DNA from: Chelydra serpentina
Lineage: Eukaryota; Chordata; Testudines; Chelydridae
Direction of reading: 5' to 3'
DNA: 64,000 nt
Assembly: GCA_037349315.1 (NCBI GenBank)
Contig: JBAIAC010000030.1
Coordinates: 10,499,501 to 10,563,500 of the forward strand
Shown here: one piece after another, positions 1 to 10,883 of the stretch
How positions within the stretch are numbered: position 1 is the first letter of the stretch
How the letters are laid out: every line of letters begins with the position of its first letter
Position numbers and translations under genes: made by a program
The notes under the pieces: model-generated
The model's input: only the letters and a program-made list of their open reading frames with translations
The model's database searches: none
What the model was told of the DNA's origin: nothing

Positions 1-2845
1 GTTGAACTGGAGTGCCAGATATGAAATGAGGATATTGATATAATAGGCATCACAGAAACTTGGTTGAACAATGATAATCAATTTGACACAGTAATACTAA
101 GGTACAAAATATATGTGACAGAGTATGTTGCACTGATAGGAGAGTGCCATTATATTTGAAAAGAAGCAGAGAGCCAAATGTAGTAAAAATCTTAAATGAA
201 TCAAACAGTACCATAGAATCTCTATGGATAGAAATTCCATGCTTGACTAATAAGCGTACAACAGGAATATACCATGAACCACCTGACCAGGATGGTGACA
301 GTGATTGTAAAATAGTCGGGAGATTAGAAAGGCTACAAAAACAAAAAACCCAGTCATAATTGGGGATGCCAATTATCCTCATATTGACTGGGAACATATT
401 ACTTCCAGACAGGATGCAGAGATAAAATTTCTAGACTTTCTAGATAAGATTTCTAGAAGTCATTAATGACTTCTTCTTGGAGAAGCTAGTCTTGAAACCC
501 ACAAGGGGAGAGGCAATTCTTGATTTAGTCATAATCACCCAGGATCTGGCCCAAGAGGTGAATATAGCTGACTTGCTCAGTAGTAGGGACTATAATGTCA
601 TTAAATTTAAGATTCTTATAGGGGGAAAACACCAAAGAAGTCCAGCACAGTAGAAGAAATAGAAATGACACAAAAATGAAGAGGCTAGTTAAACCGAAAT
701 TAAAATTAACGGTCACAAGAGTTAAATGCCTGCAAGGTGGATGAAACATTTTTTAAAACAGTAAGAGGACAAAAAATGCCACCATGGCTAAACAATAGAG
801 TAAAAGAGGAGGTTAGAGACAAAACTTCATCTCTTAAAAATTATACGTGAAATCCTGCTGAGGCAAATAGAAACGGGCATAAATTCTGGCGAGTCAAGTG
901 TAAAAGTATAATTAGTGAGGCCAAAAAAGAATTTGAAAATTAACTAGCAAAATCTAGAAAAACTAATAACATTTTTGTAACTACATCAGAAGCAGGAAGC
1001 CTGCCAAATAATCAGTGGGGCCTCTGGATGATTGAGGTGCTAAAGTATCTCTCAAGGAAAACAAGGCCTTTACAGAGAAGCTGAAGGAATTCTTTGCATC
1101 GGTTTTCACTGCAGAGGATGTGAGGGAGAATCCCACATCCGAGCCATTCTTTTTAGGTGACTGATCTGGGAAACTGTCCTAGATTGAAGCATCAATAGAG
1201 GAGGTTTCAGAACAAATTGATAAACAATAAGAAGTCACCAGGACCAGGTGGTATTCACCCAAGAGTTCTGAAGGAACTGGCAGAACTACTAACTGTGGTA
1301 TGTAACCCATCACTCTGTATCAGATGACTGCTGGATAGCTAATGTGACACCAACGTTTTAAAAAGGCCCCAGAAGCGATCCTGCCAATTACAGGCTGGTA
1401 AGCCAACTTTACTACCAGGCAAATTGGTTGAAGCTATAGTAAAGAATATAATTACCAGTAATATAAATAAACACAGTATGTTGGGAAAGAGTCAGCATGG
1501 CCTTTGTAAACGTAAATCATGCCTTTCCAATCTATTAACATTTTTTTGAAGGGGATCAAGAAACATGTGGACAAGAATGATCCAATGGTTATAGTGTAGT
1601 TGGACTTTCAGAAAGCCTTTGACAAGCTTTCTCACCAAAGGCTCTTAAGTAAAGTATGCAGTCATGCAATAAGAGAGAAGGTCCTCTCATGGATAAGTAA
1701 CTGGTTACAAGATAGGAAACAAGGGTAGGACTAAATGGTCAGTTTTCACAGTGGTGAGAAAAAGTGGTTCCCCAAGAATCTGTAGTAGAACCAGTGCTGT
1801 ACAACATATTCATAAATGATCTGGAATAATGGGTAAACAGTGAGGTGGCAAAGTTTGCAGACAATACAAAATTACTCAACATAGTTAAGTCCAAAGCTGA
1901 CTGAAGAGTTACAAGGGATCTCACAAACTGGTTGACTGGGTAACAAAATGGTAGATTAAATTCAATGCTGATAAATACAAAGTAATCTACATTGCAAAAT
2001 ATAATCCCAATTATACATGCAAAACCACTCAAAAAAGATCTTGGAGTCATTGTGGATAGTTCTCTGAAAACATCTGCTCAATGTGCAGCAGCAGTCAAAA
2101 AAGCTAACGATGTTAGGAACTATTAGGAAAGGGATAGATAAGAAGACAAAAATATCATAATTCCAGTATATAAATCCATGGTATGCCCACACCTTGAATA
2201 CTGCATGGAGTTCTGGTTGCTCTGTCTCAAAGTTAGATATGTTAAGATTGGAAAAAGTGCAGAGAAGGACAACAAAAATGATTAGGAGTATGGACAGCTT
2301 CCATATAAATAGAGATTTAAAAGACTGGGACTTTTCAGCTTGGAAAAGAAACTACTAAGAGGTGATATGATAGAGGTCTATAATATCTTGACTGATGTGG
2401 AGAAAGTGAATAAGGAAATGTTATTTACTCCTTCACATAACACAAGAATCAGGGGTCACCCAATGAAATTAATGGAGAGCAGGTTTAAAACAAGCATAAG
2501 GAGTGAGTTCTTCACACAATGCATTGTCAACTTGTGGAATTCATTTTCAGGGAATGTTGTGAAGGTCAAAACTTTTACGGGATTAAAAAAATAATTAAGT
2601 AAGTTCCTGGAAGATAGGTCAATGGCTATTAGTCAAGCTGGTCAGGGGCGCAAGTGAATGCTATGGGTGTTCTAGACCTCTGACTGCTAGAAGCTGTGAC
2701 TGCACCATGGGGGTTGATCACTTGGTAAAATACCATGTTCTGATCACTCCCTCTGAAGCATCTGGCACTGGTCCCTGTTGGAAGATAGGATACTGGGCTA
2801 GATGGACCATTGGTCTGACCCAATGTGGCCATTCTTGTTTTTATC
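1..2845 (+). mobile_element. Decayed CR1 LINE, 5' end outside window
   Basis: A long CR1-type non-LTR retrotransposon runs from the window edge. Its pieces are in several frames because of many indels and stops: an endonuclease-like start (DIIGITETWLNN), reverse-transcriptase pieces (FQKAFDKL near 1605-1630, HQRLLSK, SWISNWLQDRKQG, ADNTKLLN near 1858-1880) and the C-terminal segment at 2340-2594. The last 220 bases match the turtle CR1 3' tail as I remember it (ggatactgggctagatgga near 2788, ending gtggccattctt). No intact ORF remains. Orientation agrees with the ATRNL1 exons. Confidence 0.85.
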
Positions 2846-3644
2846 TTCCTGGAATGTATGTTTAAAAAAACCCCAAAATATTTTTAAAAAATTATAACAT
2901 CAGAACAATTTTGAGATTCCATACAGAGAAATCATTTCTTATAAACAAATGAAAGATTTAAATTTTTATACATAGTCTGTGGGTTTTATACCATACTACA
3001 TGCTCTTGGCGGCAAAACAAAATTAGTTTTATAGTAGCTTATGTTTTATAGACAAGGTGAAAAAACCAATTATGAATAATAATTAAAATGTATATCAAGC
3101 TAGTAGCTGATTTCCAAGGTCATTATGCTGCAAATGAATTAAGATTCCTACTAAGGAAATAGCAATGTAATCTTGCCCTTTGCAAATGTTTGTGTTGTAT
3201 TAATGCTGAATACAAGAATTTAATGTCGTATATATTATGAATTAAAGTATCATTTTATACTATGTTCTTGAAAAAGATATGCAAATATCAGTCATGTTGC
3301 TAGTTGTATTTTTCAGCAAAATATAGGAAGTGGACAGTATAAGCTGATTTCTTTTCTCTTAAGACACCCCTGTGCTTTTCTTTTATTTGCTAAGGAAAGT
3401 AGTGCATACCCTATGTTTAAAACATGTCTCTTGATTTGTACCCAGTGCAGCCGTGAGACACATTATATCTTACCACTTTTTTGACAAGCAATAATGTTAA
3501 ATTTGCAGAAAACGAGAGTTACAAAATCAGGAATAGGTCCATTAGAAATGACTCCTTGAATTATTTACTTGAGTTTTTTCTTGTTTGCTATTAAAATAGC
3601 ACATAGAAGTACCTAAAATCTAAGACAAAAGACAAGGTGAGTGA
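2846..3644. other. Intron sequence, no gene seen
   Basis: AT-rich intron DNA of ATRNL1 with short homopolymer runs. No ORF, exon or repeat boundary was recognised. Confidence 0.6.
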
Positions 3645-3880
3645 GGGCATGTCTATACTTAAACCACTGCATCAGCGCATGAAGACACTCTATGCCCATG
3701 TGAGAGCTCTCTTGTCGTCATAGTTATTCCACCTCCCCGAGAGGCAGTAGCTCTCCTGCTGACACAGTGCTATCTACACAGGGGATAAAGCCAGTGTAAC
3801 TACATTGCTATGGTGTGTGGATTTTTCACACTTCGAGCAATGTAGTAATACCGATATAGGTCTGTAGTGTAGACCAGACC
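3645..3880. mobile_element. 236-bp MITE of PIF/Harbinger type
   Basis: The left end reads gggcatgtctatactt and the right end, reverse complemented, reads ggtctggtctacact. These match the ends of the autonomous Harbinger at 4070-9219. The trinucleotide TGA occurs on both sides (3642-3644 and 3881-3883), fitting the 3-bp TWA-like target duplication of this superfamily with one substitution. There is no coding capacity. Confidence 0.65.
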
Positions 3881-3881
3881 T

Positions 3882-4055
3882 GAGGTAACATCTTTTATTG
3901 GACCAAATTCTGTTGGGGAGCCTTCAAGCTCCCACAGGGCTCTTCTTCGGGTGACCTCTCTCACCAACAGAAGTTGGTCCAATCAAAGATATTACCTCAC
4001 CCACCTTGTCTCTCTAATATCCTGGAACCCACACAGCTACAACACTGCATGCAAT
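3882..4055 (-). mobile_element. Penelope-like element terminus with inverted arms
   Basis: A 35-nt arm (3882-3916) starting gaggtaacatcttttattgg is repeated in inverse orientation at 3964-3998, where it ends gatattacctc. The loop between them carries, on the - strand, a hammerhead-like core (CCGAAGA, stem, GAAG). On the - strand the outer part 4055-3999 (tgtagctgtgtgggttcc, ggatattagagagacaagg) matches the terminal region of the Penelope-like fragment at 14255-15020. It is read as a short, inverted-duplicated Penelope-type terminus. The family name is from memory. Confidence 0.55.
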
Positions 4056-4459
4056 TATATAAAATGTAAGGCCTGGTCTACACTAGGAGTTTGTCGAATT
4101 TAGCAGCGTTAACTCGAATTAACCCTGCACCCATCCACACAACGAAGCTATTTATTTCAACATATTTATTTCTATTTAAATCGATTTCTGTACTCCTCCC
4201 CGACGAGGGGAGTAGCGCTAAATTCGACATGGCCATTTCGAATTAGGGTTAGTGTGGACTGAATTCGACGCTAATAGCTCCGGGAGCTATCCCAGAGTGC
4301 ACCACTCCGTGGACGCTCTGGACAGCAGTCCGAGCTCAGATGCTCTGACCAGCCAGACAGGAAAAGCCCCGGGAAAATTTGAATTCCTTTTCCTGTCTGG
4401 GCAGTTTGAATCTCATCTCATGTGTGGACATCGTGGGGAGCTCAGCAGCACTGGTAACG

Positions 4460-5036
4460 ATGCAGAGCTCTCCAGCAGAGGTGACCATGCAATCGCAGAA
4501 TAGAAAGAGGGCCCCAGCATGGACTGATCGGGAAGTCTTGGATCTGATCGCTGTGTGGGGCGATGAGTCTGTGCTTTCGGAGCTGCGATCGAAAAGACGG
4601 AATACGAAGATCTACGAGAAGATCTCAAAAGCCATGACGGAGAGAGGATACAGCCGGGATGCAACGCAGTGCTGCGTGAAAATCAAGGAGCTGAGACAAG
4701 CGTACCAGAAGACCAAAGAGTCAAACGGACGCTCCGGATCCCAGCCCCAAACATGCTGTTTCTACGAGGCACTGCATGCAATTTTAGGAGGGGCTGCCAC
4801 CACTACCCCACCAGTGTCCGTGGACTCCGACGATGGGGTCTTATCTACGGCCGCTTCCTTGGAGGTTTTCGCGGACGGAGAAGATGAGGAAGGAGATGAG
4901 GAGGACGAGGCAGTCGACAGCGCTTTCAACGCTGATTTCCCTGACAGCCAGGATCTTTTCATCACCCTGACTGAGATCCCCTACCAACCCTCCCAAGGCG
5001 GTAACCCAGACCGTGAATCCGGGGAAGGATCAGTAG
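4460..5036 (+). pseudogene. Harbinger Myb/SANT-like protein gene, exon 1
   Basis: The likely start ATG is at 4460 (MQSSPAEVTM); longer reading upstream would need a non-ATG start. About 192 codons encode a basic N-terminus (NRKRAPAWTDREVLDLIAVW), a trihelix-like Myb/SANT domain (about residues 14-105, conserved W and the KIKELRQAYQKTKES helix) and an acidic tail (EDEEGDEEDEAVD). In Harbinger elements this partner binds DNA and helps bring transposase into the nucleus; that role is family knowledge. The exon ends at donor gtaagt (5037) with one leftover base. The frame is open here, but exon 2 carries two stops, so the whole gene is called broken. Confidence 0.85.
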
Positions 5037-6369
5037 GTAAGTGTTTCAAACATTTATTTTGAATACAATTGGCATGGTATGTTAGCAATGGGTTTTTCAT
5101 GGTTAGTTTGCCCTAGGCGCTTTAGTTTTTAGTCGTTGCCAGTGCAGCTACTTGAAAAGTCTGTCAACATGTCTGGGGATAGAGGAGAAATCCTCCTGGG
5201 ACATCTCCATGAAGCTCTACTGGAGGTAATGTGCCAGCCTTTGCATCAGGTTCCTGGGGAGAGCGGCCTTATGGCCTCCTCCATGGTAGGAAACTTTTCC
5301 GTGCCAGGCTAGTAGCTGGTACTCTGGTATCATTGCCTGGCAAAGCATGGCAGCATACGGCCCCGGTGTTTGCTGGCATTCACGCAGCATACGGTCTTTC
5401 TCTGTCTCCGCAATCCTCATCAGAGTGATATCAGTCATGGTGTCCTGGTTTGAATTAGGGGAATTTTAGTATGGGGACTGGTTGCCTGTTCCTTTAAATA
5501 ACTCTACCTGGCAGTTTACAGCCACGCGGTGGGGGTGGGGAGGCGAACCGTTCATGCTGAGCGGTTCGCCAGCAGCATGCAGGGATCTTTCTCGAGCCCA
5601 GCCACGCGGTGGGGGTGGGGAGGCGAACCGTTCATGCTGAGCGGTTCGCCAGCAGCATGCAGGGATCTTTCTCGAGCCCAGCCACGCGGTGGGGGGCAGG
5701 GTGGCGAACCGTTCATGCTGAGCGGTTCGCCCGCAGCATGCAGGGATCTTTCCCGAGCCCAGCCACGTGGTGGGGGTGGGGAGGCGAACCGTTCATGCTG
5801 AGTGGTTCGCCAGCAACATGCAGGGATCTTTCTCGAGCCCAGCCACGCGGTGGGGGGCAGGGAGGCGAACCGTTCATGCTGAGCGGTTCGCCCGCAGCAT
5901 GCAGGGATCTTTCCAGAGCACAGCCACGCGGTGGGGGCGGGGAGGCGAACCGTTCATGCTGAGCGGTTCGCCGGCAGCATGCAGGGACCATTCACGGGTA
6001 CAGCAGCGCCGTGGGTGTGACAGGGGGAGAGTTCATGCTTGCCGGATCGCCGGCAGCAGGAAATGGCCAACGATAGGAGCAGTGCTTGGAACGTGAACGG
6101 AGGGCGCTGCTGTAAATTAAGCTTTCATCAGCCAAAACTCTACGGCTTACCATGGCCTCCTGCTAGCCGAATTCCGTTGTCTGGCCCCGCTTGTGTGATC
6201 TGTACACCAAGACCACAGGCACTCAATATAAAGACAGAAAATTTGACCTTCTACTAATTGCACATGTGATAGGTAGCGTGCATGGTCTTGTTCACAGGAA
6301 AAGACTATATTCATTGTTCGCGAAAATTTATCTTTCTGAGGAACTCACTCCCTTTTTCCCATCCCACAG
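5037..6369 (+). other. Intron of the Harbinger Myb-like gene
   Basis: The 1,333-bp intron has a GTAAGT donor and a polypyrimidine-CAG acceptor. It contains the 80-bp minisatellite at 5521-6060. No other coding signal was recognised in it. Confidence 0.75.
5521..6060. repeat. 80-bp tandem minisatellite, six units plus a degenerate seventh
   Basis: Units start at 5521, 5601, 5681, 5762, 5842 and 5923 (period 80-81 bp), with a degraded seventh from about 6003. Each begins gccacgcggtgggg and contains the inverted repeat GGCGAACCG ... CGGTTCGCC around an 11-base loop, followed by a PstI-like gcagcatgcaggga and a ctcgagccca segment. Units alternate slightly (ggggtggggagg versus gggggcagggtgg), suggesting amplification of a two-unit block. 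The array lies inside the intron of the transposon's + strand gene. Confidence 0.95.
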
Positions 6370-6851
6370 CTGCGAGTGTCTCCCGGGCTACCCTGGCATC
6401 CCCCTCCCAGAGGCTGGCGCTGATCAGGCGGCGCAAAAAAAGAACACGGGACGAGATGTTCTCGGAATTTATGGTCTGTTCCTGAACTGAGGCGGCATAG
6501 CGGAGAGAGGACATCTCTCAGTACCGGCGAGCATCCAGCGAATGGGAGGATAGGACTGAAGCTCGTGAGGACAGATGGCGTCAGGAAGACCAGCAGGCTA
6601 CTCAGACGCTGCTTGGGCTAATGCGGGAGCAAACGGACACGCTCCGGCGCCTTGTAGATGTTCTGCAGGACCTGAGGCAGGAGGACAGAGCCCCGCTTCA
6701 TTCTATCTCTAACCGCCCTGCCCTGCCACAAAGTCCCATCCCCCCCTCACCCAAAGTCCTAAGACGGAGGGGCGGCAGGGGCTGTGGAAACAATCACTCC
6801 ACCCCTGCGGACTGCTCAAGCAGCAGAAGGCTCTCATTCCCCAAGATTTGA
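6370..6851 (+). pseudogene. Harbinger Myb-like gene, exon 2, two in-frame stops
   Basis: The exon follows a strong acceptor (ccctttttcccatcccacag, ending 6369). It reads through a basic segment (LALIRRRKKRTRDEMFSE) and a coiled-coil-like segment (LLGLMREQTDTLRRLVDVLQ) to a stop at 6849-6851 after SSRRLSFPKI. The reading frame stays constant but is interrupted by TGA (6483-6485) and TAG (6498-6500), 12 bases apart. Both could come from single C-to-T changes (CGA and CAG). The product would lose the C-terminal coiled coil unless the stops are read through. A downstream AATAAA lies at 6928-6933. Confidence 0.8.
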
Positions 6852-6927
6852 TGGGTCCTTTCCTTCCCTCCAACCGCACCCAGCCCTAGCCACCCTCCCA
6901 GTTTCATCCCATTACTCTGAAGTCCTT

Positions 6928-6933
6928 AATAAA
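6928..6933 (+). terminator. Poly(A) signal of the Harbinger Myb-like gene
   Basis: AATAAA lies about 77 bases after the stop at 6851. A second AATAAA at 7403-7408 could serve as an alternative. Confidence 0.6.
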
Positions 6934-7128
6934 AATTACTTTTCTGTTAGGTATTGTTTCCTTGATTCTCTTGTAAAGGACGGGGAGAAGGGGGTTGCTA
7001 ATTGGAGACAATAGGCGCCTTTACCAGGGTACAGACAGGGGTGCAGGTTCACCAGAAGGTCACACTCACATTGCAGCCATTAGGCACCCTGATCAGTCTG
7101 GGAGGTGGTTTTCATGTTCTGTGTGGGG

Positions 7129-7255
7129 GGGCTGTGTGGGTTTGTGGTGGGGGAGGGCGGTTACAGATGTTATGCAGCGGTCCGTAGCCTGGATGACAGA
7201 GCCACGCAGCAGGGGATCTGTAACCGCCCTCCCCCGCCACAAAGTCACATAGCCC
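7129..7255. repeat. 40-nt inverted repeat between the convergent Harbinger genes
   Basis: The left arm 7129-7168 (ends gggagggcggttacagat) and the right arm 7216-7255 (starts atctgtaaccgccctccc) are inverse copies with about four mismatches over 40 nt, around a 47-nt spacer. The hairpin sits between the 3' ends of the Myb-like gene and the transposase gene. Confidence 0.85.
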
Positions 7256-7436
7256 TACCACACAGAGTCCCAAAAAGGAGGGATGGCAGGCTCCTTAATG
7301 GAGCCTATCATTCCCCGAGTTTAGAAGCGTCCTTTCCATCACTCCAACTGCTCCCCAACCGCAGTATGCGTCCCAGTTTCAACCCTTTACCGAGAAATCC
7401 TTAATAAAGAAGACGGTTTTAATGAACAATGTTTCA

Positions 7437-7442
7437 TTTATT
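7437..7442 (-). terminator. Poly(A) signal of the Harbinger transposase
   Basis: AATAAA on the - strand (tttatt on +), about 115 bases past the transposase stop at 7558. Confidence 0.6.
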
Positions 7443-7557
7443 TTATTTTTAAGGGTGTGTGGGAAGGGGGGGAAGGGGTTTGGTAATTGCAGAGAATAGG
7501 CAACATTAACTGGGTAAAGAAACGGAGGCAGGTTCAGCTTCTGCTTAAACGTAATAG

Positions 7558-8841
7558 TCACAGGTTACCCTGGTCACTTTGGAAGCTAGCTTTCAAAGCT
7601 TCCCAGATGCGCAGCACGTCCCGCTGCGCTCTTCTAATTGCCCGGGTGTCTGGCTGCGCGTAATCAGCACCCAGGCGATTTGCCTCAACCTCCCACCCTG
7701 CCATAAACATCTTCCCCTTGCTCTCACGGAGATTGTGGAGCACACAGCAAGCTGCAATCACAATGGGGATATTGGTTTCGCTGAGATCAGGGCGAGTCAG
7801 TAAGCTTCTCCATCTCCCCTTCAGATGTCCAAAAGCACACTCCACCACCATTCTGCACTTGCTCAGCCTGTAGTTGAAGAGCTCCTTTTCACTGTCCAGG
7901 GCGCCTGTGTATGGCTTCATGAGCCAGGGCATTAGCGGGTAGGCTGGGTTCCCGAGGATCACTATAGGCATCTCCACATCCCCAACAGTTATTTTGTGCT
8001 CCAGGAAGTAAATACCTTCCTGCAGCCGTCTAAACAGACCAGAGTTCCTGAAAACGCGAGTGTCATGAACCTTGCCCGGCCATCCGACGTTGATGTTGGT
8101 AAAACGTCCCTTATGGTCCACCAGTGCTTGCAGCACCATTGAAAAGTAGCCCTTTTGGTTAATGTACTTGCTGCCCTGGTGGCCCGGTCCCAGGATAGGG
8201 ATGTGAGTCCCATCAATAGCCCCACTGCAGTTTGGGAATCCCATTGCAGTGAAGCCATCTATGATCACCTGCACGTCTCCCAGGGTCACTACCTTTGAGA
8301 GCAGCAGCTCAACGATTGCGTTGGCTACTTGCATCACAGCAACCCCCACTGTAGATTTGCCCACTTCGAATTGATTCGCGACTGACCGGTAGCTGTCAGG
8401 AGTTGCAAGCTTCCAGAGGGCTATGGCCACTCGCTTCTGGATAGTCAGGGCTGCTCGCATCTGGGTGTCCTGGCGCTTCAGGGCAGGGGACAGCAATTCA
8501 CAAAGTTCCATAAAAGTGCACTTACGCATCCGAAAGTTTTGCAGCCACTGTGATTCATCCCAGACCTGCAGCACTATGTGGTCCCACCAGTCCGTGCTTT
8601 TTCCCCAGGCCCAGAATCGCCGTTCCACAGCATCAACATGACCCATTGCCACCATGATGTCCATTTTGCGGGGTCCCGTGCTTTGTGAGAGGTCTGTGCC
8701 CATCTCAGAGTCAGTGTCCTCACCGCGCTGCCGTAGCCTCCTCGCCCGATTTCTCAGCATCTGCCTCTGAGAAAGGTGGACGATGAGGCGCGAGGTGTTG
8801 ACAACGGCCATAACTGCAGCGATGATTGCAGTTGGCTCCAT
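7558..8841 (-). CDS. PIF/Harbinger DDE transposase (HARBI1-like), intact
   Basis: A 427-codon ORF starting at ATG 8841 and read leftwards. The N-terminal 60 residues include a basic stretch (RNRARRLRQR). A helix-turn-helix-like region is at about 125-175 (SYRSVANQFEVGKSTVGVAV). The DDE nuclease core carries D210 (GAIDGTHI), D260 (GKVHDTRVF) and E334 (VECAFGHLKGRW), followed by AACCVLHNLRE near 364-373, a family hallmark. It would cut and paste the element and its MITEs in the nucleus. One oddity is ILGNPAYPL at about 296-304, where the family, as I remember it, usually has GD at that point. The length is usual for vertebrate Harbinger transposases. No stop or frameshift is present. Confidence 0.95.
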   Translation of the reverse strand: MEPTAIIAAVMAVVNTSRLIVHLSQRQMLRNRARRLRQRGEDTDSEMGTDLSQSTGPRKMDIMVAMGHVDAVERRFWAWGKSTDWWDHIVLQVWDESQWLQNFRMRKCTFMELCELLSPALKRQDTQMRAALTIQKRVAIALWKLATPDSYRSVANQFEVGKSTVGVAVMQVANAIVELLLSKVVTLGDVQVIIDGFTAMGFPNCSGAIDGTHIPILGPGHQGSKYINQKGYFSMVLQALVDHKGRFTNINVGWPGKVHDTRVFRNSGLFRRLQEGIYFLEHKITVGDVEMPIVILGNPAYPLMPWLMKPYTGALDSEKELFNYRLSKCRMVVECAFGHLKGRWRSLLTRPDLSETNIPIVIAACCVLHNLRESKGKMFMAGWEVEANRLGADYAQPDTRAIRRAQRDVLRIWEALKASFQSDQGNL

Positions 8842-9222
8842 GCTTGCGGTGCTGTGGCGTCCGCGCTGTCAATCAGTAGAAAAGGGCGCGAACTGATTGC
8901 CTGCCGGCGCTTTCACGGAGGGAGGGCGGGAGTGAGGGTTGAATGACGATAGTTACCCAAAACCACCCGCGACACATTTTTTGCCCCAGCAGGCATTGGG
9001 GGCTTGACCCAGAATTCCAATGGGCAGCAGGGACTGCGGGAACTGTGGGATAGCTACCCACAGTGCACCGCTTGCAATGTCGATGCTTGCCCCGTTAGTG
9101 TGGATTTACAAAGTCGAATTACTGTCCTTAGTGTGGATACACACGTTCGACTTTGTAATATCGGTTTCACAAATTCAGTTTAAGTAAAATCGAACTATTC
9201 TCATAATGTAGACATACCCTAA

Positions 9223-10630
9223 GAAAACTGCCTGTGACATACTGTTGATTTGGCAATTTGCTGGCTGGCATGTAGTGCAGATGAGAAATGGCTGTTTTAT
9301 TTCTTTGGAATGCCATACTTTTGCTAGATTTCAAAGCTAAAAACTTCTGCAAGGTGACACCCTACCAAGAATATCTTTATTTAAATGAATTATGTCCTGA
9401 GCCATTGCAGTTATATAAATTTGAGATAATCCACATGTGGCATATAACAAAGGTAGACAAATGCATTCACTTTAAAGGGATATCTGGGGTTAAATGATCA
9501 TTTACTTATCAGAAACTTCTATTGCAATGATACAGTGATTTATCCTGGGTCACAGTTAGGTTTTTTTTTTAAATAATTTCTTTCATTCCTATCTGCCTGT
9601 CCAGTTCTATTTATTCTGTGTAAGTGACTCTAAATGTGTATCAGCTGTCACAAAACGTCTGAGATTTTGCTTGATTTTCTTTTGTCTGCCTTTTTCTTTG
9701 ACTCCAATCAGGATGATTTAGGGGGTGAGATTTCATTTTAGATGACTTGTCTTTATTACACACAGTGTTGCAGAGTTCACAAATGTAGTCAGAGCAGCTG
9801 TAAGGTGAGAAGCATCCCTTAATCTGAAATATCTATGCTTGAGTTTGACTTTTAAAGGCTTTAGAAATATTTTTCATGTGAAACAAAAGCTTTTAGGATT
9901 AATGGATGCAGCAGAATCACATCGGAAAGTAAGAATATGGATCTGCTTCTCTTGATATTTTGGTATTAAGAGGAAAAAAACCTTAGCAATCATTCATTTA
10001 TAGCAGAGACAAATGAAAAAAAAATCAGCATCTATTGTAATAGATGCCACTTATAGATTCTTTTTATGTATAAAAATATAGAATTTTATAGCTTGCTTTA
10101 CAATATTCAAGGCCCATAGCTCTGCAGTAATTTCAGCACCATTTTCACATCAGGTTAAGAATGAATACTTAACACGAAATTTGTGAATTCCTTCAGAGAG
10201 TGGAGACAGCTTCCATCTCTCTAATCCCTTCAAGAGTCCACTTCCAGAGCTTAAAAGTCACTTCTAGAGCTTAAAAGAGCCCAAATTACATGGGAGTTCA
10301 TTAGTATGCAACCTATCACTATAATTTGGTATTCTCTTGGAAAGATACAGAGATCTCCAGCAGTTTATCTATGGATTTAATAATTATTACATCTACTATA
10401 CCTTCCCATCAACGTGGATTTCTAACATACAAAGTTTTTTGGCAGTCTATGCAAAAGATTATACTAAATAAACTAGATAATCTGTGGCCAATTGAATTTT
10501 ACACACTGGCTGAATATGGCTTGCTAAGAGCAACTGTAAGTTTGCAAATGTGGCTGTAGAAAGAAATGGGTGAAAGGAGAAACATTGCAAAGAATAGCTC
10601 CAAATCTCCTATAATTTCAGTGATGTAGTC
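9223..10630. other. Intron sequence, no gene seen
   Basis: AT-rich ATRNL1 intron. The short ORFs here have no recognisable domain. Nothing else was identified. Confidence 0.55.
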
Positions 10631-10643
10631 ATAGGCACTGACT

Positions 10644-10675
10644 CCATGGGTGCTCCAGGGCTGGAGCACCCATGG
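10644..10675. repeat. Perfect 14-nt hairpin
   Basis: CCATGGGTGCTCCA, a four-base loop, then its exact reverse complement. It lies at the left end of the outer G/C-rich element. Confidence 0.9.
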
Positions 10676-10883
10676 AAAAAAATTAGCGGGTGCTCAACAC
10701 CCACCGACAGCCAGCTGTCTCCTCCCCCTCCCCGCAGTGGGTGGCCCTGCCAATTAACTTCTCCACCTCTCTCCCAGCACCTCCCACCTGCTGTGATCAG
10801 CTGCTCTGCGGTGTGTAGGAGGTGCTGGGAGAAAAGGGGGAGGAGCGTGATGGGGTGGAACTGGATGGGAAGAGGTGGGGGGG

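Larger units (their letters stand above)
4070..9219. mobile_element. Complete PIF/Harbinger transposon, 5,150 bp
   Basis: Both ends are defined. The TAA target duplications lie at 4067-4069 and 9220-9222. The left end reads ggcctggtctacactagg and the right end, reverse complemented, reads gggtatgtctacattatg. Inside are the two genes usual for this superfamily in convergent order: a Myb/SANT-like DNA-binding protein on + and a DDE transposase on -. Between them lie poly(A) signals and a 40-nt inverted repeat. Its base composition (CpG-rich, higher GC) stands out from the AT-rich intron. The intact transposase and clean TSD suggest a fairly recent insertion. Confidence 0.93.

Noticed and set aside
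5521..6060. CRISPR-like array
   Set aside because: Units are full tandem repeats without unique spacers, in a vertebrate transposon.
5529..6096. Long repeated ORFs in the minisatellite
   Set aside because: A unit length near a multiple of three after small shifts keeps frames open. The text merely repeats and lies in an intron.
6472..6520. Frameshift in Harbinger exon 2
   Set aside because: Re-reading showed that 6372 and 6621 are in the same frame; only the two stop codons interrupt it.
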